Positions 1 through 9,035 are shown, counted from the first letter of the stretch. The stretch is DNA of 57,855 bases from Puia sp. (GCA_031292515.1 JARLGZ010000193.1:1-57855); one strand, 5' to 3'. Numbers and translations: made by a program. The notes: generated from the letters alone by a model not told the origin.

Positions 1-2
1 CC

Positions 3-617
3 TATACGAACAAAGACTCTTTCGATATCAACATGCGGTTCAAAGAGGTGTTATCGCTGGGCATGGTCAGCTCGGAAATAAACCAGGTCGCCCGGTATAT
101 CGCCGACAGACTTTGTAAAGAATCCCTGCCGAAGGCGTTCATCGATGAGAAGGAGATAGAATACGGTGCGAAATTCAAGGAGACGGTGGATCAGGCCCTG
201 AAAAACTCTTATTCCTTTGTCCAGTTGGTCTCCCGGGAAACTTTTTTCCAGATCGGCGCCATGAACTGGTGCCTGTACGAATACAATAAATACAAAGAAT
301 TCCTCAGCGGGCCTCACACGCAGAATGCCTACTACTATAACCATACGCTGAATAACAACTTTTTCTTCTTTGTGATCGGAAGTACGCTCGATGAAGTGAA
401 GCCGCCCATCCTGATCCCCGAATACGAGGATTGGTTCGACGAGATAACCGTCAGGCAGCATGCAAGATTCCATTACTCTCAAAATGCAGCCGGGAATCAA
501 AATACACCCGGGGGCAATAAAGCGGCAAGCGACTTTCATGTTTTCCGGGACAATATCACCTGTCTCGCCACAGCCATCATACAGTCGAAGAAGAAACTGA
601 TCGACGACATCCCCTGA
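3..617 (+). CDS. TIR-domain-like protein, 5' end outside the window
   Basis: The frame is open to the left edge, so the start lies upstream; the ATG at 33 is only the first internal methionine. Counting from that ATG, residues 15-70 read like a TIR fold: a helix (INQVARYIADRLC), then AFIDEKEIEYG, then FKETVDQALKNS and a buried strand SFVQLVS. This is the usual order of TIR strand B, the acidic BB-loop region, helix and strand. The C-terminal half matches no family I recognise. TIR proteins in bacteria are often NADases or signalling modules in anti-phage defence, but no partner gene is visible because the neighbourhood is cut off. The family call is moderate and the function is inference. Confidence 0.5.
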   Translation, partial: YTNKDSFDINMRFKEVLSLGMVSSEINQVARYIADRLCKESLPKAFIDEKEIEYGAKFKETVDQALKNSYSFVQLVSRETFFQIGAMNWCLYEYNKYKEFLSGPHTQNAYYYNHTLNNNFFFFVIGSTLDEVKPPILIPEYEDWFDEITVRQHARFHYSQNAAGNQNTPGGNKAASDFHVFRDNITCLATAIIQSKKKLIDDIP

Positions 618-897
618 ATCCTGCCCGGCGTTGGCGCCAGGGATGAAAATTCCGGTTGTTGCGCCGAATCGTGATCACCGTGAAAGACCCATGAACTGCA
701 CAAGGCGATGGGCAAAATAATTCTTGCAACCGTCGGGCCGGGATGAATATCAATGAAGCGTTATATCCATTTTGACGTTCAAATGCAGGTTTAACATTCA
801 CTAATGCAGGTTTAACGTTCATTTATGCGGGACTATAGAAACATATTAGGTGGTCCTGGTTAAATAGGTTACCTTACGGAGTATTAAATATTTTACA
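618..897. other. intergenic region upstream of the cold-shock gene, with a short tandem repeat
   Basis: No convincing gene is seen. From about 774 to 831 a 21-22 bp unit containing ATGCAGGTTTAAC occurs twice plus a decayed third copy. The last 60 bases before the cold-shock start are AT-rich and probably hold its promoter and cold-responsive leader, although no clear TAnnTTTG box could be fixed. Confidence 0.5.
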
Positions 898-1089
898 ATG
901 CAAGGAACAGTTAAGTTTTTTAATGAATCCAAAGGATTCGGTTTTATTACACCGTCTAATGGCGGTCAGGATGTTTTTGTTCATGCTTCCGGCCTTCAGG
1001 GCGGCGAACTCCATGAAAAGGACAATGTATCGTATGACGTTGAAAATGGAAAAAAAGGATTAAATGCAGTTAACGTAAAAGTTATCTAA
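898..1089 (+). CDS. cold-shock protein, CspA family
   Basis: A complete 63-residue single cold-shock domain. The RNA-binding motifs are plain: RNP1 as KGFGFI at residues 12-17 and RNP2 as VFVHAS near residues 27-32. Proteins of this family are OB-fold nucleic-acid chaperones that melt mRNA structure in the cytoplasm. Length and start fit the family. It is monocistronic, ends at a good hairpin terminator (1115-1143), and sits beside groEL/groES and hsp20, so this stretch looks like a general stress block. Which member of the family it is cannot be told from sequence alone. Confidence 0.95.
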   Translation: MQGTVKFFNESKGFGFITPSNGGQDVFVHASGLQGGELHEKDNVSYDVENGKKGLNAVNVKVI

Positions 1090-1114
1090 ATTTTATATAT
1101 TTTATTCATTGAAG

Positions 1115-1143
1115 GGGTATGCCATCCGGCTCACCCTTTTTTT
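1115..1143 (+). terminator. rho-independent terminator after the cold-shock gene
   Basis: GGGTATGCC pairs with GGCTCACCC across a short ATCC loop, with a two-base internal mismatch, and is followed by seven or more T residues. It lies about 25 bases after the cold-shock stop codon. Confidence 0.7.
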
Positions 1144-1152
1144 GTGTGCGGG

Positions 1153-1443
1153 CTATTGCACATCGATGTTCCAGCGCTTGAACAATTCTTTGGTGATGAT
1201 GCGGCAGTTCGCCGCCAGTTGGTTCGCCGAGCAAGCCTTCAGGCGCAGGTTCAGGGGAAGGTTGTTCTTTGTCTCCACAAAATCCAATTGGACAATATCC
1301 GTTTCGGAGATATCTTCGCTTCCTTCCAAAGCGGTAAAAAGCGAAACCGCAAATCCTCTGTCTGTCCCCAGTTCGAAGACGCCGAAACGTTCAAACCCTG
1401 ACGAAGTGCGCATTCGCAGCACGATCGAAAAAAAAGAGACCAT
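1153..1443 (-). CDS. conserved hypothetical protein, 96 residues
   Basis: A compact, soluble protein with ordinary composition and no signal peptide or membrane segment. It begins MVSFFSIVLRM and contains DIVQLDFVETKNNLPLNL and CRIITKELFKRWNI. I do not recognise a named domain, but the alternating hydrophobic pattern and well-formed ends argue for a real small gene. It follows groEL on the same strand but lies beyond groEL's strong terminator, so it is probably transcribed separately. Function unknown. Confidence 0.6.
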   Translation of the reverse strand: MVSFFSIVLRMRTSSGFERFGVFELGTDRGFAVSLFTALEGSEDISETDIVQLDFVETKNNLPLNLRLKACSANQLAANCRIITKELFKRWNIDVQ

Positions 1444-1468
1444 CGCTTCCGTTTAAGACATTGATTGT

Positions 1469-1498
1469 AAAAAAGGCGGGCACCGGAATGTGCCCGCC
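1469..1498 (-). terminator. rho-independent terminator after groEL
   Basis: A perfect nine-base stem, GGCGGGCAC paired with GTGCCCGCC around a six-base loop. Read on the minus strand it is followed by six T residues. It lies about 46 bases past the groEL stop. Confidence 0.85.
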
Positions 1499-1544
1499 CG
1501 ATCAAAAGCCATTCATTTCATCCCGGCTTCGGGATCTTTCGGGA

Positions 1545-3173
1545 TCAGTAGTCCATTCCCATACCGGCAGGCGCAGGAGCGGCAGCATTTTCATTTTTGG
1601 GCATATCCGCAATAACACACTCCGTCGTCAGGAGCATGCTGGCGATCGAAGCCGCATTTTCAAGGGCGATCCGGGTCACCTTGGTCGGATCGATCACTCC
1701 GGCAGCCAATAGAAATTCATATTGTTCGGTACGGGCATTAAACCCATAGTCATTTTTACCCTGGCGCACCGCCTGAACAACGATGCTGCCTTCCAGGCCA
1801 CAGTTGCGGACAATTTGCCGCAGAGGTTCTTCGATAGCTCTGCGAACGATAGCAATTCCCGTGTTTTCGTCGGCATTGGCGCCCGAAAGTCCATTCAGGG
1901 CCTCGATAGCACGGATATAGGCCACGCCGCCGCCGGGAACGATCCCTTCTTCAATGGCTGCACGTGTGGCGTGAAGCGCGTCATCGACGCGGTCTTTCTT
2001 TTCCTTCATTTCCACTTCTGTCGCAGCCCCTACATAAAGAACGGCAACACCGCCGCTCAGTTTGGCCAGTCGCTCCTGCAGCTTTTCCTGATCGTAATCA
2101 GAGGTCGTTGTTTCGATCAGAGCCTTGATCTGGTTGACCCGGGCCTGAATGTCTTCTTTCTTCCCTTTGCCGCCGACAATGGTCGTATTTTCTTTGTCGA
2201 TGGTGATGGCATCGGCTGTGCCGAGATAGCTTAGATCAGCGTTTTCCAGTTTATAGCCACGCTCTTCGCTGATCACAATGCCGCCCGTGAGTACGGCAAT
2301 ATCTTCCAGCATTTCCTTGCGGCGGTCGCCGAAGCCGGGAGCCTTGACCGCGGCCACCCGGAGCGTTCCCCGGATTTTATTCACCACCAGCGTAGCCAGC
2401 GCCTCTCCGTCCAGGTCTTCTGCGATGATCAACAAAGGACGGCCACTCTGCGCGGTTTTTTCGAGCAAAGGCAGCATGTCCTTCATTACGCTGATTTTTT
2501 TATCGTAAATCAGCACATATGGGTTCTCCAGGCCGGCTTCCATCTTCTCCGGGTTGGTCACGAAATAAGGTGAAATATACCCCCGGTCGAATTCCATGCC
2601 TTCTACTACTTCGACGGTAGTAGACGTGCCTTTAGCCTCTTCGACGGTTATGACTCCCTCCTTACCTACTTTCGTAAATGCTTCGGCGATCAATCTGCCG
2701 ATATTCTCATCATCATTAGCCGATACGGTAGCTACCTGGCGGATCTTATCGTTGTCGCTACCTACCGCCTGCGATTGCTGTCTCAAATTTCCGACGACCT
2801 GCTCTGTAGCCTTATCGATCCCTCTTTTCAGGTCCATGGGATTGGCGCCGGCGGCGACGATCTTCAAACCTTCGGAAATGATAGCCTGTGCCAATACGGT
2901 AGCCGTAGTAGTCCCGTCGCCAGCCGCGTCGGCCGTTTTCGAAGCCACTTCTTTCACCATCCGGGCGCCCATATTCTCAACAGGATCTTCGAGTTCGATC
3001 TCCCTGGCGACACTTACGCCGTCCTTGGTAACGGTCGATGCGCCAAATTTCTTTTCAAGGACCACATTGCGTCCCTGCGGTCCCAGGGTTACCTTGACAG
3101 CGTTAGCCAGCGTATCGATGCCCTTTTTCATTTTACTTCTTGCATCTGTATCAAAGAAAAGTTGCTTTGCCAT
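1545..3173 (-). CDS. groEL: chaperonin GroEL (Hsp60)
   Basis: A full-length 542-residue group I chaperonin. The N-terminus ([12 protein letters not shown]), the ATP-binding GDGTTTAT motif at residues 85-92 and the equatorial segment [17 protein letters not shown] are all present. It folds proteins in the cytoplasm as a tetradecamer working with a GroES lid. The C-terminal tail ends AGMGMDY, much shorter than the usual Gly-Gly-Met repeat tail. Several otherwise invariant positions differ (for example LGPQGRN where LGPKGRN is common), so this may be an accessory copy. It lies 60 bases after the groES frame and is probably co-transcribed with it, but that groES is interrupted. No CIRCE operator was found upstream of the pair. 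Confidence 0.97.
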   Translation of the reverse strand: MAKQLFFDTDARSKMKKGIDTLANAVKVTLGPQGRNVVLEKKFGASTVTKDGVSVAREIELEDPVENMGARMVKEVASKTADAAGDGTTTATVLAQAIISEGLKIVAAGANPMDLKRGIDKATEQVVGNLRQQSQAVGSDNDKIRQVATVSANDDENIGRLIAEAFTKVGKEGVITVEEAKGTSTTVEVVEGMEFDRGYISPYFVTNPEKMEAGLENPYVLIYDKKISVMKDMLPLLEKTAQSGRPLLIIAEDLDGEALATLVVNKIRGTLRVAAVKAPGFGDRRKEMLEDIAVLTGGIVISEERGYKLENADLSYLGTADAITIDKENTTIVGGKGKKEDIQARVNQIKALIETTTSDYDQEKLQERLAKLSGGVAVLYVGAATEVEMKEKKDRVDDALHATRAAIEEGIVPGGGVAYIRAIEALNGLSGANADENTGIAIVRRAIEEPLRQIVRNCGLEGSIVVQAVRQGKNDYGFNARTEQYEFLLAAGVIDPTKVTRIALENAASIASMLLTTECVIADMPKNENAAAPAPAGMGMDY

Positions 3174-3233
3174 AGCAATAAATTTACCAGTTAGACAATC
3201 AGGTTAAGAGATTGGATAAAATACCAGGAAGAG

Positions 3234-3515
3234 TTACACGATGGCGAGGATATCTCCTTCGCGTAAGATCAGCAGATCTTGGCCGTCGATCCTGATTTCC
3301 GTTCCGGAATACTTGCCATAAAGAACCGCATCGCCTTTTTATACGGTCACAGGTTCATCTTTTTTACCTGGCCCTGAGGCGATAACTATACCACGCTGGG
3401 GTTTTTCTTTTGCCGTGTCCGGGATAATGATTCCGCCGGCACTCTTTTCTTCGGCGGGGGCGGGCTTGATGACCACCCGATCGTGTAATGGAGTAATTCG
3501 CGATTTACTGGACAT
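3234..3515 (-). pseudogene. groES: groES interrupted by an in-frame TAA
   Basis: Read from the ATG at 3515 this is a normal 93-residue co-chaperonin frame: [18 protein letters not shown], a mobile loop around [17 protein letters not shown], then [11 protein letters not shown] and a [14 protein letters not shown] end. Codon 59 is TAA (minus strand, at 3339-3341), in the context [19 protein letters not shown], where family members carry a lysine or similar residue. The frame is intact on both sides, so a single substitution or sequencing error would explain it. No ATG or other plausible restart follows. As written, the product stops at 58 residues and lacks nearly half of the beta barrel. It sits 60 bases upstream of groEL in the normal order. 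Confidence 0.85.
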
Positions 3516-3593
3516 AATTTATGATTTTGAATGAAATATACAAAGCCACTAACTACGTTCAATACCAATAGCTGTAGGATGATATATTGGCTC

Positions 3594-3610
3594 AGCAAGC
3601 AGTATGCCAA
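3594..3610 (-). promoter_or_regulatory. sigma-54-like promoter upstream of groES-groEL
   Basis: On the minus strand the sequence TTGGCATACTGCTTGCT matches the sigma-54 -24/-12 consensus (TGGCAY-R-N4-TTGCW), with the exact GG-N10-GC spacing. It would start transcription about 65 bases before the groES ATG. No enhancer-binding protein gene is in the window and a chance match is possible. Confidence 0.4.
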
Positions 3611-3690
3611 TCCAAAAAATGAAATTTTTTCAGTTTATTTTGTCACCCGAAAATGTCAAAAATTCCGGAAGAGAAAATGCACAAGAGAAA

Positions 3691-3714
3691 GGGCGGACAA
3701 GTTCGGGTCCGCCC
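3691..3714 (-). terminator. hairpin terminator after hsp20
   Basis: GGGCGGAC pairs perfectly with GTCCGCCC around an eight-base loop. On the minus strand it is followed by TTTCTCTT, a weak T tract. It lies about 30 bases beyond the hsp20 stop. Confidence 0.6.
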
Positions 3715-3743
3715 AGGTAATTAATGGCGCCGTTGACGGTAGC

Positions 3744-4205
3744 TTACTGCAGTTCGATCTTGCGGGAGATGCGTTTTGCCTCCTCTTTTTTTGGCAGCGT
3801 TAGCGTCAAGATGCCATTCTCATAGCGGGCTGAAGCCTTATCGACATCAACGGTGCCGTCAACGACAAAGCTGCGGGAGAACGAGCCGGAACGGTATTCC
3901 CGGCGAATCCATTTTTGCCCATCTCCCACCGTCTTCTCATCGGTCCTCTCGAAAGAAATCGTCAGCGTGTCTCCCGTATAAGAGAGCTGAAACTGCTCTT
4001 TCTTCAATCCAGGCGCAATGACTTCGACCTCATAAGCCGTATCGGTTTCCCGGATGTTCACCGGCACCCGGCTTTCCGAGGCGAGACCGTTGAAACCCCA
4101 GGTGCGGTCGTCGAAGAAGCGATTCAAATTGTTTTGGAAGAGTTCGTCTACAACACTTCCAAAGGTCGTCGGACGATTGTCCGTTTTCCTCATGATGTTG
4201 TTCAT
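3744..4205 (-). CDS. small heat-shock protein, Hsp20/alpha-crystallin family
   Basis: A 153-residue protein whose alpha-crystallin domain spans about residues 48-145. The signature region YEVEVIAPGLKKEQFQL (A-x-G-L type) and YENGILTLTLPKK are both visible, followed by a short charged tail with I-S-R-K-I near the end. Small Hsps are ATP-independent holdases that form cytoplasmic oligomers and bind unfolding proteins. The start at 4205 is fixed by a strong GGAGG at 4210-4214, only four bases before the ATG; such a Shine-Dalgarno sequence is uncommon in Bacteroidota. It is a single-gene unit on the same strand as groEL/groES, in keeping with a heat-stress block. Confidence 0.95.
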   Translation of the reverse strand: MNNIMRKTDNRPTTFGSVVDELFQNNLNRFFDDRTWGFNGLASESRVPVNIRETDTAYEVEVIAPGLKKEQFQLSYTGDTLTISFERTDEKTVGDGQKWIRREYRSGSFSRSFVVDGTVDVDKASARYENGILTLTLPKKEEAKRISRKIELQ

Positions 4206-4209
4206 AATT

Positions 4210-4214
4210 CCTCC
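4210..4214 (-). promoter_or_regulatory. strong Shine-Dalgarno sequence of hsp20
   Basis: GGAGG follows a run of eight A residues and precedes the ATG by four bases. It is one of very few clear Shine-Dalgarno matches in this window. Confidence 0.6.
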
Positions 4215-4334
4215 TTTTTTTTGGATTCAATTTTTCCCAAACAATTTGTATGCCGTTCGATCCGTCGCTGAAAAACTGGCTGCCTGCCTGAAAAAAAATC
4301 ACATTCGGCTGTCAAAAAAACATCCCACGCCTAC

Positions 4335-4583
4335 CTACTCCAACAGACTATCGATAGGAATGGATTCGAGGTAAGGCGTTAGCCATTTTGTGTTATCGAA
4401 AACTACGTATTCTTCTATTGACTTATTTTCCAGATTGCGATAGGTTTCGACGTAGTAGCTTCCGAAATGATACAGAAAAACCGTGCGGTTCATTTCTTTT
4501 CTCCTGGCAATCAGCACTCCCGCATGAAGAAGGATGAGTTTCTTTTCTGCCGCATCTAACATAATAAAATCAGTAAGTTGCAT
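4335..4583 (-). CDS. small hypothetical protein, 82 residues
   Basis: A soluble, aromatic-rich protein starting MQLTDFIMLDAAEKKLILL, with the segment FLYHFGSYYVETYRN in the middle and an acidic end. There is no signal peptide, membrane helix or known motif. The composition and the lone position upstream of hsp20 on the same strand suggest a real small cytoplasmic gene. I cannot assign a function; a role in stress physiology is only suggested by its neighbours. Confidence 0.55.
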   Translation of the reverse strand: MQLTDFIMLDAAEKKLILLHAGVLIARRKEMNRTVFLYHFGSYYVETYRNLENKSIEEYVVFDNTKWLTPYLESIPIDSLLE

Positions 4584-4980
4584 AGCTAAAATTTTAAACT
4601 GTTAACGTCTTAAATTATTTACTAATAACTCTACTCTGACAAATGCAAGGACAAAAAACGTATATGTAAAAAGAGACAAAATTGAACGATGACCGGCATA
4701 AAATGTAAAGCGATGGCCGGCGAATATGAGCTGGACGCGGTAAATATACAGGAGTTTTTTAATTTTCGTACTGCAGGGATAAAATATTTATCGCCAGCAT
4801 CGAGGGAAAGGCGACCGCGCGATGCACGGAGTCCTACGCCCGGATGCGGCGATGTTTATCCGCGACGACAGGTACTCCCTATCTGCAGGATTTTATTAAA
4901 ATTCTGGCATTAAAACAGCAAAATACGAAGCCTGCTGCGCTTTTTGCCGTAAATTATACCGATATACCAAAACTCAAAAT
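4584..4980. other. intergenic region before the permease
   Basis: No gene can be supported. Two overlapping plus-strand frames (4689-4913 and about 4763-5038) give protein-like stretches such as YLQDFIKILALKQQN, but neither has a family match or a consistent frame. At most they are a decayed gene. The AT-rich part next to 4584 probably holds the promoter of the 82-residue gene. Confidence 0.4.
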
Positions 4981-6408
4981 ATGGATCCGGTTTCAACAAA
5001 AGAAAACTTCAAGCGTGAAATCGGAGTATTTGCCCTGACCCTCGCCATCCTGAATATCACCGTCGGCACGGGCATTTTTGTGATCCCGGCAATCATCGCC
5101 GAAGACCTGGGCGCTGCGGCTATCCTGGCTTACCTGGTCTGCGGGGGGCTCATCTTTTTAATCGCCTTATGCTTTGCCGAAGTAGGCAGCAGGACAACGA
5201 TCAGCGGGGGCGTTTATTCCTATATCGAGATGGCCTTCGGCCCCTATGCCGGCTTCATTGCGAATAACCTGTATTGGTTGGGTGGATGCGTGTTATCGGA
5301 TGCGGCTGTCGCCAACGCGTTGGCGGATTCTCTGAAATATTTTTTCCCGTTTCTCGGTAACGATGGTTGCAGGGTCGTATTTTTTGTTTTGCTATTCGGG
5401 GGCTTTGCGCTGCTGAATATCCGTAGCGTAAAGAATGGTGTTCGGTTTATCGAGTTTGCCGCATTTGGAAAATTGATCCCATTGATCATATTGGTCATCG
5501 TGGGGGCGGCTTTCGTATCCACAAAAAATCTGGCCTGGGCTTCCACCCCGTCCATTCCTGCCATTGGCAGCGCTTCCCTGTTGTTATTCTTTGCTTTTGT
5601 CGGGTTAGATACTCCCTTAAGCAACGGCGGTGAAATAAAAAACGTAAGACGCACGGTGCCGCTGGGAATTTTTTTCGGCATCCTCAGCGTACTGGTCTTG
5701 TATATATCCCTCCAATGGGTCGTGCAGGGAATTTTGGGCGGCGCCATCGCGGCACATAAGGATGCGCCATTAGCCGCGGCAGCCGGTGTGGTTTTCGGGA
5801 AAGCAGGAATTGTTTTAATAATCATGGTAACCTCCATCTCCATGCTCGGCAATTTAGGCGGCGAAATCCTATCCATACCCAGAATCCTATTTGCAGGCGC
5901 GCGGGATGGGCTGATGCCGAAGGCACTGGGCAGGGTGCACCCGAAATTTCGCACACCGCATATTGCGGTTTTGTTCTATGCTTCCCTGGGTTTTTTGTTT
6001 GCCGTTTCCGGCGGGTTTAAGCAACTGGCCATTATTGCCACGGCCGCCACGCTGCTCATTTATCTGGGCGTTGTTCTTTCGACCTTAAAACTCAGGAATA
6101 ATCATCCGGCAGCAAAAAATGATCCTTCGAGAAATGATCGTTCCACAAACGGTCCTTTGAAAAACGGTCCTTCCACAAATGATCCTTCCACAAACGGTCC
6201 TTCGACAAATGATCCTTTCACTCCGGAAAAGGCATTCCGTGTACCGGGTGGCGTGATCATCCCCCTGCTTGCAAGCGCTGTGATTATATGGTTGCTCACG
6301 GGTCTGACAAAAGCCGAGTTTGCCGGCCTCGCCGTTTTTGTCGCCGTCTTTTCAGTAATTTATCTATTGACAAAATGGGCAGAGAAGAAAAAATCGATAG
6401 TTGTCTAG
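4981..6408 (+). CDS. APC-family amino-acid permease
   Basis: A 475-residue integral membrane protein with about twelve hydrophobic helices. The first helix carries the glycine-rich GTGIFVIPAI segment typical of APC superfamily transporters, followed by EVGSRTTISGGVYSYIEMAFG in the next loop. Such proteins move amino acids or polyamines across the inner membrane with protons or by exchange. An oddity is a 35-residue hydrophilic insert at residues 380-414 made of seven five-residue repeats (N-D/G-P-S-T type), encoded by a perfect 15-bp periodic array. It falls in a loop before the last two helices. The gene is monocistronic and convergent with the GH78-like gene. Substrate unknown. Confidence 0.88.
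   Translation: MDPVSTKENFKREIGVFALTLAILNITVGTGIFVIPAIIAEDLGAAAILAYLVCGGLIFLIALCFAEVGSRTTISGGVYSYIEMAFGPYAGFIANNLYWLGGCVLSDAAVANALADSLKYFFPFLGNDGCRVVFFVLLFGGFALLNIRSVKNGVRFIEFAAFGKLIPLIILVIVGAAFVSTKNLAWASTPSIPAIGSASLLLFFAFVGLDTPLSNGGEIKNVRRTVPLGIFFGILSVLVLYISLQWVVQGILGGAIAAHKDAPLAAAAGVVFGKAGIVLIIMVTSISMLGNLGGEILSIPRILFAGARDGLMPKALGRVHPKFRTPHIAVLFYASLGFLFAVSGGFKQLAIIATAATLLIYLGVVLSTLKLRNNHPAAKNDPSRNDRSTNGPLKNGPSTNDPSTNGPSTNDPFTPEKAFRVPGGVIIPLLASAVIIWLLTGLTKAEFAGLAVFVAVFSVIYLLTKWAEKKKSIVV
6118..6222 (+). repeat. seven 15-bp tandem repeats inside the permease gene
   Basis: Seven uninterrupted units of 15 bp with consensus AAYGRTCCTTCCACA fill 105 bases. They keep the reading frame and encode a hydrophilic loop. 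Units differ at a few positions, so the array has diverged since expansion. Confidence 0.95.
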
Positions 6409-6425
6409 AGCCTGTCGCCACGCAC

Positions 6426-9035
6426 TCACCGAATCACAATAGTATACACCCCACCCGGCGCGCTGATCTCAAGCTGCTTCCCAAAATCGTCAGTTGATTT
6501 CACTTTCGTTTTAATATCGATCTCTTTTCCCGTTTCCTTGCCCGATACTTTATTCCCGCTGAAGACCTTCTTTCCATTTACAATGACCTCGCCGTTTTTG
6601 TACAGCGGCAGGAAGAAAACCACCGGCATGCCCTTCGGGTTGCTCGTCTTGATGGTAAAGGCGGTGTCGCTGCGGCGCCAGTCCACGGTAACGGGACCGC
6701 GCGGGGTAGCCACCTCTCCCGAAGCATATTCCAGGCTGCCGGTATGGGGGGCGATCGTGACCTCTGCGAAACCGGGTTTCGACGGAACGACGCCCAGCAC
6801 CTTCGAAGACATTTCATAGGCGGGAGCGCCACCCCAGGCATGGCTAAAGTCGCCGGCCGCCCATCCCTCCCGCAGCCCGACAGGGTTGTTCGAAATGTCC
6901 TTCCAGCGTTGCATCTGTGCGAAGCCCAGGTCATCGAAGCGGCCTGCCTGCGCGATGGCTTCCAGGACGAAATACATGAAGTACGGCGACATATTGATCT
7001 CCTTCTGTGAGATCGCCTGCCTGACGACATGCTGGTCGTCGCCGCGAGGGGCCAGGCCATATAGGACGGCCAATATATTCTGATACGGCAGCTGATAGGT
7101 GATAGCCGTGTCTTCGGGCATCCAGTCATAAGGCTTCACCGTGCTGGCGCCATAGATGCCGTTATTAAAGAGCCCGGTCTTCTCAGTAAAGAGCGTGGCT
7201 GCAAAAGCCGCTTTCACCCGCGCCGCCTCTCCGGTGTATTCCGCGGACTTTGCCGGCTGTCCGATAGCGCCCGCCAGCCGGCTGCCTTCCAACAGCCCCT
7301 TGTAATAGAAGGCGGTCATATAGGCCTGCCCCCAGGACGCGGGAGGATGGTGGAAGCTGCGGCCGTACAGATCGCCCCAGTCCATGAACATATAGTTCGG
7401 CGCCCGGGTGATGATACCTTCGTGGCCGAGATACGAATGGAACTGCGCCAGCAGACCATATACCGCCGGAGATAATTCCCGCAGCAGCGCCTTATCGCCC
7501 GTATAATCGTAGTAATGCAGCAGCATCTGCAACCACAACAGCATGTAGCTGGTGTGGAACATCCGGTCTTTTGTCTTTCCCAGCAGGGACGCGATCTTGC
7601 GAAGATCCTGCTTCACCAGCAAGGGCGACGAGAACGTATAATAATTGATCAACGACTCGATCATATAGTCGCCGGCATCGCAGGTGGGCTCCTGGTGGAT
7701 GGGGGAATCCATATGATAGGTCTGCATATTCTGCTGGACGATCCACCGGATATTCTTCCACAACTCATTCAGCATCGGGTCCGAACAATGAAAGGAACCG
7801 GCATACCCGACGGGGAAGGTCGAGAAATCGAGGGCGATCTCATCGATGGTCAGCGCCGCATCGGGATTGGTAATCGTCACGTCGACATATTTCGCATCCG
7901 TCAGGGCCGGAGATTCATAGGTCTGGACGCCGTCACGCATCGTATAGTGTATTTCACCCGCCGATGACCCGCGCGTCTCCGCCGCCTCCAGGAAAAGCTT
8001 TGTCCCCGACCGGCCCGTCAACTTCATGCCGAGATAGCCGGTATACAGCCTGTCGAATTCCAGGCGGATCTTTTGCGGAACCGGGGAAGCCGGAAGATCG
8101 ATTGGAAAAACCGAAGCCGTCTGGGTCGAAAGGGTCTTTCCGCCGGTATCGTAAAAACGGATCTGTGTGGGAAACACAAGGGTCTCCATCATCTGCGGCA
8201 GTTCGCTTTCGGTCAGCTTCCAGGTTGCGGCGATCGTTTCGGGTATGAGTACCGCATGGCTCCAGGACGGATCATAGGCGGTATCGGTATACCAGCCATC
8301 GGTTTCCCGGGTGGCGTCGATGGCGAGATCCCGGAGATAACTCTTCGACGTGTCGCATACCCAGGAGGGATCTGTTGCAACAGTCACACGCTTGCCCGAT
8401 TGCAGGACAAGGCCGGCTTCCATGATCAGGCCCGCGTTACCCGTCGTCGACGAAGAGCCGGCGCCGTCGGTGGTCCGCACCTCTACGGCGATCGAATTCA
8501 ATCCCTTCTTAAAGGCATGCCGGCTATCGAACTGGTCGTAGTACCACTGCAAGGGTATCATCCCGTCCCCATAATCGCAGGCCATGGCGGCCGGCCCGCG
8601 GCTGACCATCACCCCATTGACAAAAAGCCTGTATTTTATATCGGCGCTGATCCGGATATTGGCGGACACAGGATCTCCGTCGAGGCGGAGCAATTTCTTG
8701 AATTTGATCATATAGGCGCTCCCCTCCTTCCGTTTACCGTACCAGGGTCCCCTCGTCAACTGCTGATCCGGGTATCGAACGGGATCCATCCCTATCCAAT
8801 GGGCCGTAAACGCCGATTCCGGAAAAGGCCTGTAGGTCAGGCCGGTGGCGAAGATGCCATCGGCGGTCCTGTTCACGGTAAATTGTTCGGACCGGATCGG
8901 GCCCCGGAGGTCCGTCTGGGGGCGCTGATCCCCCTGTGCACAGGCATGGCCGAAAAACCCGCCAAATATTATGAACCAAACGGCAAAAAAAGCCAAACGA
9001 TATATACGAATCCGCGTCGATATTCTTGTAAGCAT
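6426..9035 (-). CDS. secreted alpha-L-rhamnosidase-like glycoside hydrolase (GH78-like)
   Basis: About 869 residues from the preferred start at 9035. That start gives a clean signal peptide (hydrophobic LAFFAVWFIIFGGFFGHACAQ); the upstream ATG at 9125 would add 30 poorly conserved residues. Beta-rich N-terminal domains are followed by an (alpha/alpha)6 catalytic barrel with the GH78-type motifs MDSPIHQEPTCDAGD and FMDWGD, and a C-terminal beta domain ending in APGGVYTIVIR. The family hydrolyses terminal alpha-L-rhamnose from plant and bacterial polysaccharides, in the periplasm or outside the cell. It is a single gene, convergent with the permease, and not in a visible polysaccharide locus. 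Family confidence is good, exact substrate unknown. Confidence 0.82.
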   Translation of the reverse strand: MLTRISTRIRIYRLAFFAVWFIIFGGFFGHACAQGDQRPQTDLRGPIRSEQFTVNRTADGIFATGLTYRPFPESAFTAHWIGMDPVRYPDQQLTRGPWYGKRKEGSAYMIKFKKLLRLDGDPVSANIRISADIKYRLFVNGVMVSRGPAAMACDYGDGMIPLQWYYDQFDSRHAFKKGLNSIAVEVRTTDGAGSSSTTGNAGLIMEAGLVLQSGKRVTVATDPSWVCDTSKSYLRDLAIDATRETDGWYTDTAYDPSWSHAVLIPETIAATWKLTESELPQMMETLVFPTQIRFYDTGGKTLSTQTASVFPIDLPASPVPQKIRLEFDRLYTGYLGMKLTGRSGTKLFLEAAETRGSSAGEIHYTMRDGVQTYESPALTDAKYVDVTITNPDAALTIDEIALDFSTFPVGYAGSFHCSDPMLNELWKNIRWIVQQNMQTYHMDSPIHQEPTCDAGDYMIESLINYYTFSSPLLVKQDLRKIASLLGKTKDRMFHTSYMLLWLQMLLHYYDYTGDKALLRELSPAVYGLLAQFHSYLGHEGIITRAPNYMFMDWGDLYGRSFHHPPASWGQAYMTAFYYKGLLEGSRLAGAIGQPAKSAEYTGEAARVKAAFAATLFTEKTGLFNNGIYGASTVKPYDWMPEDTAITYQLPYQNILAVLYGLAPRGDDQHVVRQAISQKEINMSPYFMYFVLEAIAQAGRFDDLGFAQMQRWKDISNNPVGLREGWAAGDFSHAWGGAPAYEMSSKVLGVVPSKPGFAEVTIAPHTGSLEYASGEVATPRGPVTVDWRRSDTAFTIKTSNPKGMPVVFFLPLYKNGEVIVNGKKVFSGNKVSGKETGKEIDIKTKVKSTDDFGKQLEISAPGGVYTIVIR

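Noticed and set aside
3386-3610. A 74-residue minus-strand frame overlapping groES
   Set aside because: It is an out-of-frame reading of the groES region; the groES frame with its conserved residues is the real one.
4689-4913. A 74-residue frame before the permease
   Set aside because: No family match, overlaps another equally weak frame, and no sign of translation; possibly a decayed gene.
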